Position numbers and translations under genes: made by a program. From positions 57,198,089 to 57,262,088 of the forward strand of contig OX439040.1 of NCBI GenBank assembly GCA_949317995.1: a stretch of DNA of 64,000 nt. Reading direction: 5' to 3'. This DNA is from Acholoe squamosa (Eukaryota; Annelida; Polychaeta; Phyllodocida; Polynoidae). The notes beneath the pieces were generated by a model that searched no databases, was not told the DNA's origin, and saw only the letters and a list, made by a program, of their open reading frames with translations. Shown here piece by piece: positions 22,904 through 35,305 of this stretch (its first letter is position 1; each line of letters begins with the position of its first letter).

Positions 22904-22989
22904 ATAAGAGGAAGGCGACAGTTCAGAAGGTATAGGCTAGTTCTGAAGAGGACCATTTTACTGATGATGACCTCAAATGTCTACTCTGA
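22904..22989 (+). pseudogene. Broken copy of the acidic C-terminal exon
   Basis: The sequence matches the exon at 19058-19146 from GAGGAAGGCGACAGTTCAGA to CTACTCTGA. After the first acidic residues an in-frame TAG appears (near GGTATAGGCTAG), followed by further stops. The splice acceptor is also missing, because the duplication breakpoint lies just inside the exon. It cannot make the tail encoded by copy 1. Confidence 0.7.
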
Positions 22990-23134
22990 GCAAGTGCCAT
23001 GAATCAGTTTAATCACTCATCTTTATGACTTCCGGTTCCTATTTGTACAAATTGAGTGTGGTGCCCCCTACATGTTGTAGTGTGCACTGTGATAACAGCG
23101 GGAAGACACTGGAACTTGTTTGTTACCATTTGGA

Positions 23135-23323
23135 GTGAGTGCATGAGTGAGTAATAGATGTTTAACACCATTTCGACAGCTAAGGTCATATTCATGGCGA
23201 GAACTACATTACACAATTTCACAGGGGGAATGTGTCAGTGCCCATGCATATGTGCACCACACACATCCCGAGGGGATAGGAAAAAGGAGAAATAGACCCT
23301 TTTAAGTGGGCTAGGGAAGCCCA
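23135..23323 (-). mobile_element. SINE-like retroposon, copy 2, with 14-bp target duplication
   Basis: The unit is flanked by a perfect 14-bp direct repeat, TGTTACCATTTGGA, at 23121-23134 and 23324-23337. The corresponding place in duplication copy 1, near 19292, has a single TGTTGCCATTGGGA with no insert, so the empty site is preserved in the same window. Sequence and orientation match copy 1 at 4307-4488. On the minus strand the tail is CTCACTCATGCACTCAC. Confidence 0.85.
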
Positions 23324-23354
23324 TGTTACCATTTGGACCAAGCCATAATGTAAC

Positions 23355-23525
23355 TGTAGAACCTCACCTATAAGCCTACCTCACCTATAAGCCTAAAGGT
23401 TTGAAATTAATTTTATCTTTATTCTATTATTTCAAAACCTCACCTATCTGAGTTTTAGGTAAAATATTTGGCTTATATGAAATAAAAATAACCAAAAGAA
23501 ATTGGCTTATAGGGGAGGTTTTACA
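23355..23525. mobile_element. MITE-like element, ~22-bp terminal inverted repeats
   Basis: The left end reads TGTAGAACCTCACCTATAAG. The right end, reverse-complemented, reads TGTAAAACCTCCCCTATAAG. The 171-bp interior is AT-rich and non-coding, with a second internal ACCTCACCTATAAGCC. It is absent from copy 1 of the duplication. The target duplication is not resolved. Confidence 0.72.
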
Positions 23526-24761
23526 AAAACAAATATTTAAATATTGAGAAATGGCCCCCTGACCACTGCATCTGTTCTGTGGTACTTACCAGACAGCATT
23601 GTCACATGACCTTGGACTTGGCCAATGTGAATCTTGGGCTGCACATGCAGGATCAACATGTAGGCTACATGGGGCCATTGGTCATGTAATAACAGGCTAT
23701 TAAAGAGAGTTAGAAATGGATCCTTAACCTATACTGGCCATCTTAGTCTATGGTGTATTACATGGCTTATTGCGATCTCCACCATCTGGAAGACCCACCT
23801 AGTGCAGAATGCATTCTACCATGCAGGTTACAGCCTTGAAACTAGTACCACTACTGGTCACTGATCAGAAACCACAGATCACAGCAACCAGGTAGATACA
23901 TACCATACACTATAAAAATGTTCCTAAAAGTTATGTATAACCTGCTCAAGCTCACCCATGGTAACATACATATGTGCACATGTAAATTGCTCTGATTGAA
24001 ATCGAATGGTTTGACTTTCTGTCGTCTGAGGTATGGTATCAGAAATGGAGAAGGCTCCCATTGCAGAACTTCTGGGCATTGAATTCATGCCTTTCAAAGA
24101 TGGCAACAATTGACCTGGAACAGACATAACAGCAGTTGTTGAGATTCATTTGAGTAGTTAGGGTGGTGTTGCTGCTAAATGGTATGAATAGCACCGTAGG
24201 CTATCGATACATTATATCCGTATGATACGTTTGTGGTGATGCTTTGTTAGCAGAGAGAGATATAGTAAAGTATATTCATACTCAGTGCTTGAAATCATGT
24301 AATAAACCACCTTAATAAAGGGATACTGGCTACCAATTGGACCAGAAGGATTATATTAACTGTAAACAATATTACTGAGAAATAAACTTATTCCTGTTGC
24401 CATAGATCAGTCGTTGCTTTGTGTCCAAAAATATACATGATTAACTAATTGATACACCCTTCCTCCATGATCAATGTGGGACTGAATACTGGTGGACGTT
24501 CATCAATAATTCCCAGACTTACAGGCCCCCAAAGTCAACAAAGGGCACAATTGAGTAGCTGAAATCAAACTTAGATATTTGCCTTCTATAAACTAAGTTG
24601 CAATGCCAAAATTACAAAGCTGTCACTTATAATTATACTTTGTTCTACATAATTCATGTTGAATGGCGTGGAACACCTGCCGGTTCTTACATCCAAACAC
24701 ACAGAGTAAAAAGGATATGAGTCTACAAGTCATGTTTTTGGTATTTGAGACACATAAGAGC

Positions 24762-24764
<3 letters not shown>

Positions 24765-24818
<54 letters not shown>

Positions 24819-24840
24819 GGGGGGGAGGAGAGAGAGAGAG
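24765..24840. repeat. (GA)n microsatellite with G10 interruption
   Basis: An uninterrupted GA run of about 48 bp is followed by a G-rich patch and a shorter GA run. Arg-Glu and Leu-Ser repeat frames crossing it are artefacts. Confidence 0.95.
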
Positions 24841-27800
24841 GTTCTTCTTACAACTACTAGGGGGATGTAGCATTTGCAATGGATACTCCTTGGCCAGCTT
24901 TGAGCTAGTTCCATTCCTGCATGAAGAGGGCAGCACATGGCCTGTGAGTAGGTCATTCCAAATTTAGTTACACCTTACAGCATTTCTCTCAACTCTGTAA
25001 TGAACACGATCTTTTTCAAAAGTACTTTAAGGGGGCTTGATCTTAAATGTCAATTTTGATATAAGTCATATCCTACATGTAAGATGCGAACCTGACTTCA
25101 GTACCAAGATTATCTTTTAAGGTGGATTTCAGATTTACTTTCCTGTATAAGCCCAATATACTGGAAATTACTACATATGAAATAAAAAATCCAGAGTGCT
25201 GATCTTTTACAAAATTCTAATACACTTTATTTATTGAGAATTGTCTTGGTAGCATATTTTAGTAATGCCAGTGTCAAGCAAAACTGCAACTATATTGAAA
25301 ATTAGTGGTAACTGGCTTCAATTGTGTACAAAAGCATACTGGTCCTTGCCTGGCTGGTAGCAGACCATACACCATTACACACGACCAGATATAAACCTTG
25401 AAGTAACCCCAACAGGCCAGGCCATTACATTTATACAAGCTCTTTGTTGAATATGAAATGCATTTGTCTCATATGAGGCTGGTTTGTACAGTGTGCCATC
25501 AATTCCTGACCATAAATATTTTACTGGTAACTAACACTCTAGAAGTGCTAAAATATTTTCTAAAACATCCTGGATGAATTATCAAAGGCTGTATGTAATT
25601 GTATGATATTAATTTGGTTGCAGTCTCTAAGTGTGAAAATATCTAGCTAATGGTCCTTGTATCAAAATTTATTGATTAGTGACCCCCTTTTTGAATTTCA
25701 GAGATGTCAGCTGAGTGTTGGTCAAACCTCTGAAAATTTTAGGGCCCTTGAACGTTTTATATGTGGAGGCATTCCTAAATATATGAAACTGCACTTAAGA
25801 AGTCATAATTTGATGGGCCTGTAAACCTCTAAAAATAGACAAACCTCTGAGGGTCTGACATCTCTGTTGAATATAGTCCTAGGCATTGCCTCTAATTATG
25901 GTTACCATTCTAATCACTTCTTTTTTCTCACAGTCAACAGCTTATCTATGTGATGCCATATCCCTGACATACATTCACTTACAAGATCCATATAAAAGTT
26001 ATTAATTTACATCTTTTTATTACAGAAACGTTATGTGAAAAGGGAAACATACAATGCAATATGATGTAACAAAGCGATGCTCCGTCTAACGAGCAGATGA
26101 CTTCTATAGTTGATCCTCATATAGTATTTTCAAGGTAAAACTGTTACTACATATCACTTTCAACATTCGTCCAGCAGAAATGAGTTTTTGTGGTAATATT
26201 ATATTTTCAAGATATACATCATTTTCCCTTGATCACAACTGGCAGTACAGATAGGAATTCATAGTGTGGCCCTTTTGTGAATAACAAATTTCATACATTT
26301 CACAAAAAAAAAGCTCTACAGCTTGATAGGATTTCAGCACAAATATTTGAAGTTTTCACCTAAAATAGGTGTATTCTAGTCTATAATTTCATTTGAGGGT
26401 TCTGATCAAGTCTTCTCTGCATTAGAATGCAATATGTCAAGAGTCCATCTTCATTACATGTAACAGATACATACTAAATACAAGAAATCTTTCATGAAAG
26501 ATTTTTTTTTGGTAAGCTAGAACAGACAGATGATAACATTTACAATGCATTATCATGCAATATATGTCTTACACTAAAACCTCCATAACCATGTTTAATT
26601 ACAGGAGTCAAATAGAAACAGTGTTTCTTCAACATCTTAAGTCCAGGGGTATTCCAAAATGTATAAGCTGACTATTGATAATGTTCATGTTAGTAGGGGT
26701 GAAGGTCTATTTATGTGGTTTATTTCCTATGGATGTCTATGGCTTTCAACACATACTACAATGCCCTCAGTGGTTCTTGCTGCCATGGATGGGGACATTA
26801 GATACATCTCATTCATTCTATGCTATGTGTATTTAGCGCCTAATCAATCAGCATAGGGGAAATGCAAGGACAAAGGCTATGGCTTCAAATGCGCTTCGCG
26901 ACATGACAAAAGGTTACAGCTACAAATGCCCTTCGCGATATGACAAATACTTTCTCTACATATATTACAACCCTTTCTTTCCCCCCCAGGTAAATCTGCT
27001 TCATAAATGCCATTTTAAATGGCTGTTAAGTATTTGTTAATGACCACTTTCTAGGAAATTCGACTACCTGTTACAGATGGCCATATTTGTAGACTGAAAA
27101 GCTACCATTTGACTAGTTAGAGCCGCTTGCTCAATGATACAAGCAAGAGATGAGGTTTCTTATAAAGCCCTATAGTTCCTTCTTTTAATACCGGGAAGCC
27201 TGGGAAGAATATATGAAAATAGGCACTTAATTGCCATTCAGTAAGGATATAACCTATGAACTTAGGCTCTCCTTACACAAATTCAGGGAAAACAATCATT
27301 ATAATTGTCCACTGACGTGGGAGGAGGGAGAATACATAGGTGTAGTCCCAGTTCAATTATGAATACAGGTTAGTACATCATAGTGTGTTAGGATCGCTTT
27401 GCAATGTTACATAATTTTGTGATATCATAATGAAAACAAAATTTAACAATACGCTCATGTCCCCAACCATGGATAGCAAGTTCCTACATTTCTGTGAACC
27501 TAACCACAACATCAGAGACAGTTGTATTGTACTACATGGTAGATTTTATATAACATGGTCTTACATGGTACACAGAAGAGGTATCAAAGAATAGATGTTT
27601 GCCAAATGTGTAAGCTTTTGGATGCTACACTTGTTACTATTTGTACATATATAAGGCATTTGTCATTCCACCATAAGAAACACTGGAGTTGAGCCGTATG
27701 AGCATCCAATAGTAATAAGGTGGGAGCCCCACAATGGCAGGCCACTGGATGGATTATTCCGAATGCTAAAGGTGAAAAATGTTCTGATAACTAGACAAAA

Positions 27801-30800
27801 ATCACTTCTCCAACAAGATACCAGACTTAAGTGATTCTAACTGCCAGCGACCTCTAGATCTAAAGACTATTCTAATTACCTTCTTCCAAATTGCTTAGCT
27901 GCAAGGTTCTCCAAAGGCTGAAAGGTTGCACTGCAAATGATATCAGCATGACATATCAAATGAATTATTTCAATATTTTGGGGAAGTTTTCTACATGAAA
28001 TCTACAGTTATAATCATAGTGTCCATCCACATGGGCGAATGGTACAATTGCATAAGACCTGTCTACAAATGTTATATATTACTGCTCAGGAAATGTAAAT
28101 AAATTGTCCTCATTTCAGTATGACCAGGGCATTAATAGGTAAATTTCCCAGCTCAACCATGATTAAATCATAATATCAAACATGAAGGACAGTCATAAGT
28201 AGGAACTTAGGTTTAAGGCAGAGAAATAAAGCACTGGTTTATTGAAAATTCTCATTTCGTGATTGGATATTTATGGCTCTAAACCTAATGCACACTTGGT
28301 ACAGTCTCTGATTCACTGAATAACTCTGCAAAAAGTTTGAAGACCGCTATCTACACTGAATGTTCAAGCATAGAATTTACTTTCGCTTACATAAGCAAAA
28401 ATTTGGAATGAAGCTTGCATTTTGGACACATGCGCACATATCATGCCTCTGGTATAAATAGATATCCCACACTTGTCATATCAATATCACTCAACCAAAA
28501 GCGATGGGGAAATGCAATAGGTATTGGAATAAATTCTATTTTCAGTACCTTAGTCAAGTCATATTTTGTTTAATCAAGTGCAATTAAAGTTTTTCATGAG
28601 ACAACATGTCTATCGTATGGACATTGTCATGCATGTATTCTTATTAAAACCATCAGTTTAAATCCTGAAGATTATGTTAATGTATTAATCAATGCATGAA
28701 ATAATGGGGAAAGAATCTCAGATGCACTTAGAAATACAGCTTGTAACACAATGTCAAACATTCATTGTGTTCATAATAAACGTTACATCTTTTTATCATA
28801 ATTTGACACTTTTAAGGGCTATGGTCATATCTACTGTTAGCCCTGACCTAGGTGTGCTTATGTGACATCACAGTCTGTTCATAATTGTGGAATATTTGGT
28901 AGATCCCATGTACTCTAATTCAACTGATTAAAGTCGCTCTGGGGATTTTGAACGTTTCCTTCAAATAATTTACAAATGAACACATTGAAAGAATTAAAAG
29001 GTCTATTTCTCTCAAACTAAGTGTATTTGGCTATCTAAAGTAGGTAAGTCTTTTCTTTCTAGATTCTAAAATAGTATTTACTCAACCCAACTGCATTACT
29101 CCCTCAAATTGTGTTAAGCAGATTAGATGACAAAAAGTCTGTTTCAAAACTGTTTATCTGTTTAAAAACTAATTATGAGGCAAAATTGAAAATTCTTTCG
29201 TATTCGGCAGTTAGCAGGGACATAAGTTTCCACAGTCTCTTAGGTTCTTTCGCATCAGCAATCATTGAAGCATTGAGAAAAGTGGCTATAATGTACTAGT
29301 ATATCTGAGTGATAGAGATGGAGGTTCTTTTATCATTATGTATGCAGAAAGACAATTAGCTTTTCTGATAAGACTGGCAAATGACTAGTGCGAGTCTCAT
29401 ATTTGCAGAACGTCAATGATAAATACTTGTTGATAATCAGTTGTACATACTTCTCAATACCCAAATTTTAATCAAACTTCTCAGAACAGAAAACTTGCAG
29501 AATTGATAGTGTCAAAACCGAAACAAATCTTTAGCGATCTGCTAAAGAGGCAAAGCGTTGCACCACATAAGAGAAAATTATAACACATGGATTAGAACCA
29601 AAACAAATAATCAATAATTTCATCTGGTTTTATGATGTATTTTTGATTGTCATAACAGTACAATATCCAGAGCATGGATAAAACAAGAATATCCTCTATG
29701 TGGACACAATATCGGTGGGACTATTAGCAAAGTGACAGCAAAGGTAGTTGATGTTGGCAAGTCTGGGCACCAGGCCACTGCGGAGGGAGTAATGTCAACT
29801 GTGTTCAGGAATACACATGCGTGCCGCTATATCAAACTGCCCAGCTTACCGCATTATAATATATATACACAACTGCATCTGTCATTTGGAGCACACAAAA
29901 ATAGTATCTTTGTACAATTTGTGTAGGCTAAAAAGATATACATACATGAAGTGACGGCAGCTTCCTCTTACATAGATATCCTTTATATATGCACCTTTCA
30001 TTTAATTATTCATATTTAGAAAAAAAAAGAAAAAAATACATGCAAAAATACAATGTACATTCACACCAGGTTTGCTAAAAGTAACAAGACTGGATTACAA
30101 CGGTTTCTATATATATGAATATAATATGTACAGTGAAATGATTTCCTTGGTATGAGTTGGCTATAAAACATATGAGGGGAGGAGGTCACTTTTTTCTAGT
30201 GACAGTCAAACATCTCGTCCATTTAGTGTACAAGCCAAGACGTATCATACACTAGAGCCACGAGTCTTTCTAGTATTCTCACTACCTCTTGGTTAGGGTA
30301 ATATTTCATCAAACTTTAAGTCTTATAATGCCACATACCGGGTATTTTAAAAAAGCTTACAAATAAGCTCAACGAATCAATAACTGCTATTGGGAATAAG
30401 TATATCACAATGTATCTTATTGATAAGAGAATTTTCTTAAAGAGTAAAAAAATGCACGCTACCGTGACATGCTTCTCTAGAAGGTACATATATTAAATCT
30501 TAATGGTTGAAACTTGTACCCATGATTTCGAAATTTTAGCAAAATGACATGTGACGCGAAAGAAAATTTGACGCAAAAGTTTTTATGCCACATGAATTTT
30601 TTTTATCATTTTTAAATAGACCACAAAAATTATGATGAAATGGTTATTTGTACTAACTTCTCTTCAGAACGAATGCTGAATTCAGATAGGACTATGTTGC
30701 TCATGTTTAAAAATTAGGTTTCTCTACTTTCCCAGACCACATTTTCAGGGTAGAATATTTGGTTTAATTCGGATGTCATGAATAGCGTAAATTTGGTGGA

Positions 30801-31276
30801 TGTTCCAAGTTGAAGATGACGCTCTTTAACACTGTACACACAGACTTTGCATACAAGGTGGTTTTAACAGACTGCATGTTTGGGACAACACAGTATTCAT
30901 GGCTGCCCCTAAGGTAGATCAACCAATGTACACATCAAAATGGCACAGAATGACATGACGACTAAAGGGCCATAAACCCTTTAGGCACTCAATGAATGAC
31001 TTGAACAGGACAAGAAACAATATGAGGGGTAGAAAAAACAAATCCCAAACAGAGATGTACACATTATTCCTGCACATTGGGACAGATTCCAGTAGAACCA
31101 GTGTGAAGTTAGAAATATACACATAACAGCAGTATTTTCACCCCTCTCCCCCCCAAACCATCCCTCGCCTTACTTGGTGATTCTAAAATCGTAACAACCC
31201 CACCCGGCCCAAGACCCCGATAACCAATAATACGGCTTTGATAATGATAATGGTGATAAAAAAGTCCTCCTGGCTT
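24841..31276 (-). other. Repeat-poor AT-rich DNA downstream of the G-alpha stop
   Basis: No gene was recognised in 6.4 kb, and inverted-repeat elements, common elsewhere in the window, were not seen. On the minus strand this follows the G-alpha stop codon, so part of it should be 3' UTR. Candidate AATAAA signals on that strand lie at about 28238-28243 and at 25211-25220, where two overlap; neither can be chosen. A 38-bp near-direct repeat with CTTCGCGA lies at 26876-26946, and a perfect 20-bp palindrome (AAATCTTTCATGAAAGATTT) at 26485-26504. Confidence 0.4.
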
Positions 31277-31846
31277 TCATTGTAACATGATAGAGACCAG
31301 GTTGTGTTGGAGGATTGTATCCTTCACTGCCTGGAACACAAATTTAATGTTCTCTGTGTCCACAGCTGTTGTGAAGTGGTGGAAGAGGGGTTTGCTGCGC
31401 TCCCGCCTCTTTGAGTCCAGTAAGTCCAGTTCAAACTTTTGCACATGCTCAAGCTTATGCGGGTCTCCCTCGAAAGCGGGGAAATAGTCTTTTATGGAAA
31501 CCTCCTTGATCTTTTCTTCGAGTAGATCCATCTTGTTCAAGAAAAGGATAACAGAGACATTGGAGAAGGCCTTGTTGTTGACGATTGTCTCGAAGATGGA
31601 CGCTGACTCGACAAGCCGGTTTGTTTTCCGGTCCTCCATAAGCACCTGGTCAAACTCAGATGAGCTGACTAAGAAAAGGATGGAAGTGACACTGTCGAAA
31701 CACTGGTACCATTTCTGACGCTGCGACCGCTGCCCACCGACATCCACAAAACGGAATGGTACACCTTTGATAAGAAACTCACACTCCCAGATTCCCTTGG
31801 TGGCCTTCCGCGCATGCAACACATCCTTCGTCTTAGGTATGAATCC
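31277..31846 (-). CDS. GNA12: G-protein alpha subunit, G12/13 class, last coding exon
   Basis: Heterotrimeric G-alpha subunits of the G12/13 class bind GTP under activated receptors at the inner plasma membrane and act mainly on RhoGEFs to control Rho and the cytoskeleton. This exon encodes the last 189 residues. It contains switch I with the catalytic Arg (HARKATKG), switch II with the catalytic Gln ([12 protein letters not shown]), the NKMD guanine-specificity box, the TAVDT variant of the TCAT motif, and the C-terminal receptor-contact helix ending in [12 protein letters not shown] and VKDTILQ fit GNA12 better than GNA13. There is no Cys four residues from the end, so no pertussis-toxin site. 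The acceptor is TTTCAG at 31847; the first codon is in phase 0 and joins the exon at 33861-33911. Stop TGA is at 31277-31279. The frame is intact. Confidence 0.95.
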   Translation of the reverse strand, partial: GFIPKTKDVLHARKATKGIWECEFLIKGVPFRFVDVGGQRSQRQKWYQCFDSVTSILFLVSSSEFDQVLMEDRKTNRLVESASIFETIVNNKAFSNVSVILFLNKMDLLEEKIKEVSIKDYFPAFEGDPHKLEHVQKFELDLLDSKRRERSKPLFHHFTTAVDTENIKFVFQAVKDTILQHNLVSIMLQ

Positions 31847-33860
31847 CTGAAAGTGTTTAGAGATGTATATTTAAGTGACTGATAAGTACAGCACATAAAA
31901 AAATTGGTAATAGAGAATACTGAACTCAAAACTAGTTATCTACAATAATAGCTCATTTCTCTTTCTTCAAGCATAGACAAATGTACACGAACAAAATCTT
32001 CATCCTTTACCCCAAAACCTGTACATGTCATGTTGCATATTTTCTTTCTAGGGGTCAAGATATGTCTACGTTCTAACTGCTGTAATTATATTCTCGACAA
32101 TGTACTGTTGGACAAATTTGGTACTTGTGTGTACAATTTGTTAACAGTTCTAACAATGGCAGGATCCTGCTAATGATAGTTCGACAGAGGAGCGCAAGCA
32201 AAGAAAAACTGAATGGAAACCGGTAGGCCTATATAGGAACAGTTGAGAAGCTATGACTGTTCTTCAGTCCCTAAGATTAGAAATAATATTCGTAAACTAG
32301 TAAGAGTAAAGGTCAAAAACAATAGGAAAATGATACTTCTTGGTGATACTAGGCTTCATAGTATGCACTAAAAATCACGATAACTACAGATACTATGGTA
32401 TGATAATCGTATTGTCATCCTCCAACCTACTCTTGATTATAATATCCTGAGTAATATATTTCTTTATGTGGACCTAGAGGGACAAAAATAAACAAATCTT
32501 AAGACAATCATGAACAGAATCATACCATAATCAAGAATAGTATGTAAAAATTGAAAAGGTTTTGCACCTTGTGAGGGTGTATAAAAAAATTTGCCCATTC
32601 GCACTAAATATAACCATCCCATTTCTAAATCATTTTCATCCCCTATTAAAATTGGTCGAAACACATATTTTACCTACCTTTTTCTCAAAATATCTTTTTT
32701 TCTTTTTAAATTGACATTCAAAAGAAAAATAGGTTTACCAGGGTTTAATAACTATTTTTTTTAAAAATAAGTGATGGGTAGGTGCCCTGACCTACAAGTC
32801 ATTAGTATATCCAACATGTGACGGCAAATTCTTCTCATCCCCAGTAATCCCCAGCCAAACCCTGGGAAAATACTACACAGGTTTGTAGTGGGTACTTTAC
32901 AGAACATGCACTCCCGTAGGTGTACTGAATATGATATATTTAAACATTATTACATCCTTGAATCTTTGGATGTAATAATGTCCCAGCCAAACCCCGGGAA
33001 AATACTACACAAGTTTGTAGTGGATACTTTACAGAACATGCACCCCCGTAGGTGTACTGAATATCATATATTTAAACATTATTACATCCTTGATTACCTC
33101 ATCGTTCCTCTTCGTATATACAAACCATGTCCATGGCAAAGGCCTGTATTCAGGCCTATACTATCATACATACTATATATAAACCGTCCAACATGACTCG
33201 CCGCCCCCACGCATAGAAATAAGTACAGGTAAACTTATACATATTCAGTAGTCATGGCAGGCACCTGCAGCCCATACCTTATATGGAGTTGTTCCATTTC
33301 TAACTGCTGCATTTTACATCATGGTTAAACAAAACTAAATTCAGCCTTGGTGCCTTAGGCATTCTTGGTAATATTTCTTTCTATATAGTATATGGTCACA
33401 CGTGAGGAGTGTTGAGAAGATAGCAGATAAGAGATAAGCTAGGGGTCCAATTAAGGCTCTCTACTCCTGGCCCCTGGGCTACTAGTCTATCTACTTAAAA
33501 TATTTATAAGGCATTGCTTTACTAAATTGACAATTACCAAGTAAAAAATATGCCCTGATTTATTTCTTATTTTTCTATACTTTTTTTTTTTTGTATTTTT
33601 TGCTACTTTTATGGGATTTTTTTTCCATTCCATTCCCACTTGGGAATGGTGGTGGTGGCTGATACCCCACTGCCTCAGCCACCAGTTGATATACGAACTT
33701 TATGTGTTATGGTACAGATCTGCCCCAAGAATATTGCTGGTAAATACAGCTTGGCCCTTACAGACCAAAATCCATTATTAGAATTGAAAAGGACCCACGT
33801 TAAATAAGTTATCAGTATTACTAGAATATTGTCGACAAAATGCCATAAGAGCTCACTCAC
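31847..33860 (-). other. Intron between the last two G-alpha exons
   Basis: A phase-0 GT-AG intron of 2,014 bp, with donor GTGAGT at 33860 and acceptor TTTCAG at 31847 on the minus strand. It holds a 111-bp tandem duplication (32851-33093) and T-rich low-complexity DNA near 33570-33625. No other gene was seen. Confidence 0.9.
32851..33093. repeat. Tandem duplication, two 111-bp copies
   Basis: The copies at 32851-32961 and 32983-33093 share CCAGCCAAACCC through GTAGGTGTACTGAATAT to TACATCCTTGA with few differences. The 22-bp spacer contains GGATGTAATAATG, the inverse of CATTATTACATCC at the end of each copy, so the junction can form a hairpin. Confidence 0.9.
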
Positions 33861-33911
33861 CTCTGATCCGATCCGGTCGAGATTGTCCAAGAAGTATTTC
33901 ACGGAATCCCC
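33861..33911 (-). CDS. GNA12: G-protein alpha subunit, G12/13 class, 51-nt internal exon
   Basis: The exon encodes 17 residues, GDSVKYFLDNLDRIGSE. This is the conserved SVKYFLDNLD segment of the last helical-domain helix, just before switch I. The acceptor is TCCTTACAG with a T-rich tract, the donor is GAG followed by GTGAGT, and both ends are phase 0. Spliced to the exon at 31846 it reads through [18 protein letters not shown] without interruption. The preceding exons, with the P-loop GxGESGKST and most of the helical domain, were looked for on the minus strand to the right and not found. They may be short, diverged or beyond the window. Confidence 0.92.
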
Positions 33912-35106
33912 CTGTAAGGATGACAAAAACACAATTTAAACAATCTTCATGGGAATAATACGGGTAATGTCATTTGTCTTGATTCAGTTCCTGTGGAATC
34001 ATAACATTAAATGCTCTGTTCGCCTTAGTAGTATTTTTGCTGGACAAGGTGTGCTGATGTTGCCTCATGTGTAAGGTAAACGGGATGAAACAAACAAGTA
34101 ATTTCCTTTTATTCCTTTTGTCAGTGTCTCCTCCTAGTTAATAAGTTCCCTGGCCAATACCTATGCACCATAAATGCTGGCCCTGCGGGGTAGACAAACT
34201 CCCAAAGGGTTAACATCACATAGCAGTGCTCGAGAGCAGACTTGTCGCTGCATTGGCACAAATTGTCATGAACCTAGAGGCATCATGCGGCTATTAATGT
34301 GTTACGCCGACCAGGTTTATCTGACTCCTGTAAATAACAGTAGGCTAAAACATAGCACAGTAAGAACACATATTCTCCTTACTCAGGTACAAGATACATG
34401 TGCACACCCATTACTTCTTGCACCAATTACCTATGCAGATCTTAACCCTTTAAGGACCACTGATGAATTGATGCATCCCGCCAACCCTATGGGGATACAC
34501 TCCCGAAGGATCGGCCCGATGCTCCAATAAAGTGCTGTTGAATGCATCATGCCGACCAATGGACATGATACAATCCTGCATCAGCGGTCCTTACAGGGTT
34601 CTTAAGTCATCATACATTATAAGGGTCGAGCAGAATGTCTGACTGTCTAACTAGTTTCCAAAATAAACACGATTAAAAAAGTATATGCGAGGTAGACCTA
34701 TAAGATGTTGACGTCACTAATATACCATATCAAAAAGCCATGCTAACTAAATAAAGGTTAGTTGATATCTACCCTAGTAGTGAGCAATTGTTAATCCTAG
34801 TGATCTGTCTACTGTTAATGTATTGTGTCAATGCTAATCTGAAGAAATCATTAATAGACATAGTCAAAGCACGATGTATGTGTATCATTAAATAAACCAA
34901 ATGATACCAGTGTCCTTTTATTTTACCTCACTCCGCACCAACCACATGATTAACCCTACCTTTCTCTTTAATAATTCCCTGACCGAATATTCATGGTATA
35001 GCTTTATGGTGTATATTACCAGGCAGCAGGGCTAGCCAGAGAGTGGCTACAAGGGCTCCTACAGTAAAGAGTTGCATTGTGCTACAACTGATTACATGAC
35101 ACACAC

Positions 35107-35108
<2 letters not shown>
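33912..35108 (-). other. Probable G-alpha intron, with one MITE
   Basis: On the minus strand this is upstream of the 51-nt exon, so at least its start is intron. Apart from the inverted-repeat element at 34444-34600, nothing was recognised. The 118-codon plus frame at 34174-34530 partly overlaps that element and has no domain. Confidence 0.5.
34444..34600. mobile_element. MITE-like element, ~22-bp inverted ends, CTT duplication
   Basis: The left end reads AACCCTTTAAGGACCACTGA. The right end, reverse-complemented, reads AACCCTGTAAGGACCGCTGA. CTT directly flanks both ends (34441-34443 and 34601-34603). TTAA also occurs at both edges but not at aligned positions, so a piggyBac-type (TTAA) origin is possible but fits less well than a 3-bp duplication. 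Confidence 0.75.
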
Positions 35109-35159
<51 letters not shown>

Positions 35160-35164
35160 CATCG

Positions 35165-35230
<66 letters not shown>

Positions 35231-35235
35231 CATCG

Positions 35236-35298
<63 letters not shown>
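35109..35298. repeat. (TA)n microsatellite, left flank of the LTR element
   Basis: About 190 bp of nearly pure TA repeats, interrupted twice by ACATCGC (near 35160 and 35231) about 71 bp apart, as if a TA block had been duplicated. The LTR retrotransposon begins at its right edge, and the array resumes beyond the other LTR (45698-45713). Confidence 0.97.

Positions 35299-35305
<7 letters not shown>

Larger units (their letters stand above)
22904..24650 (+). repeat. Tandem segmental duplication, copy 2 (shortened)
   Basis: Copy 2 begins inside the duplicated acidic exon and follows the block order of copy 1. It carries two insertions of its own, the SINE at 23135-23323 and the inverted-repeat element at 23355-23525. 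It lacks the elements of copy 1 at 19671-20281 and about 20884-22450. Point differences are scattered throughout, so the duplication is not recent. Confidence 0.8.
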
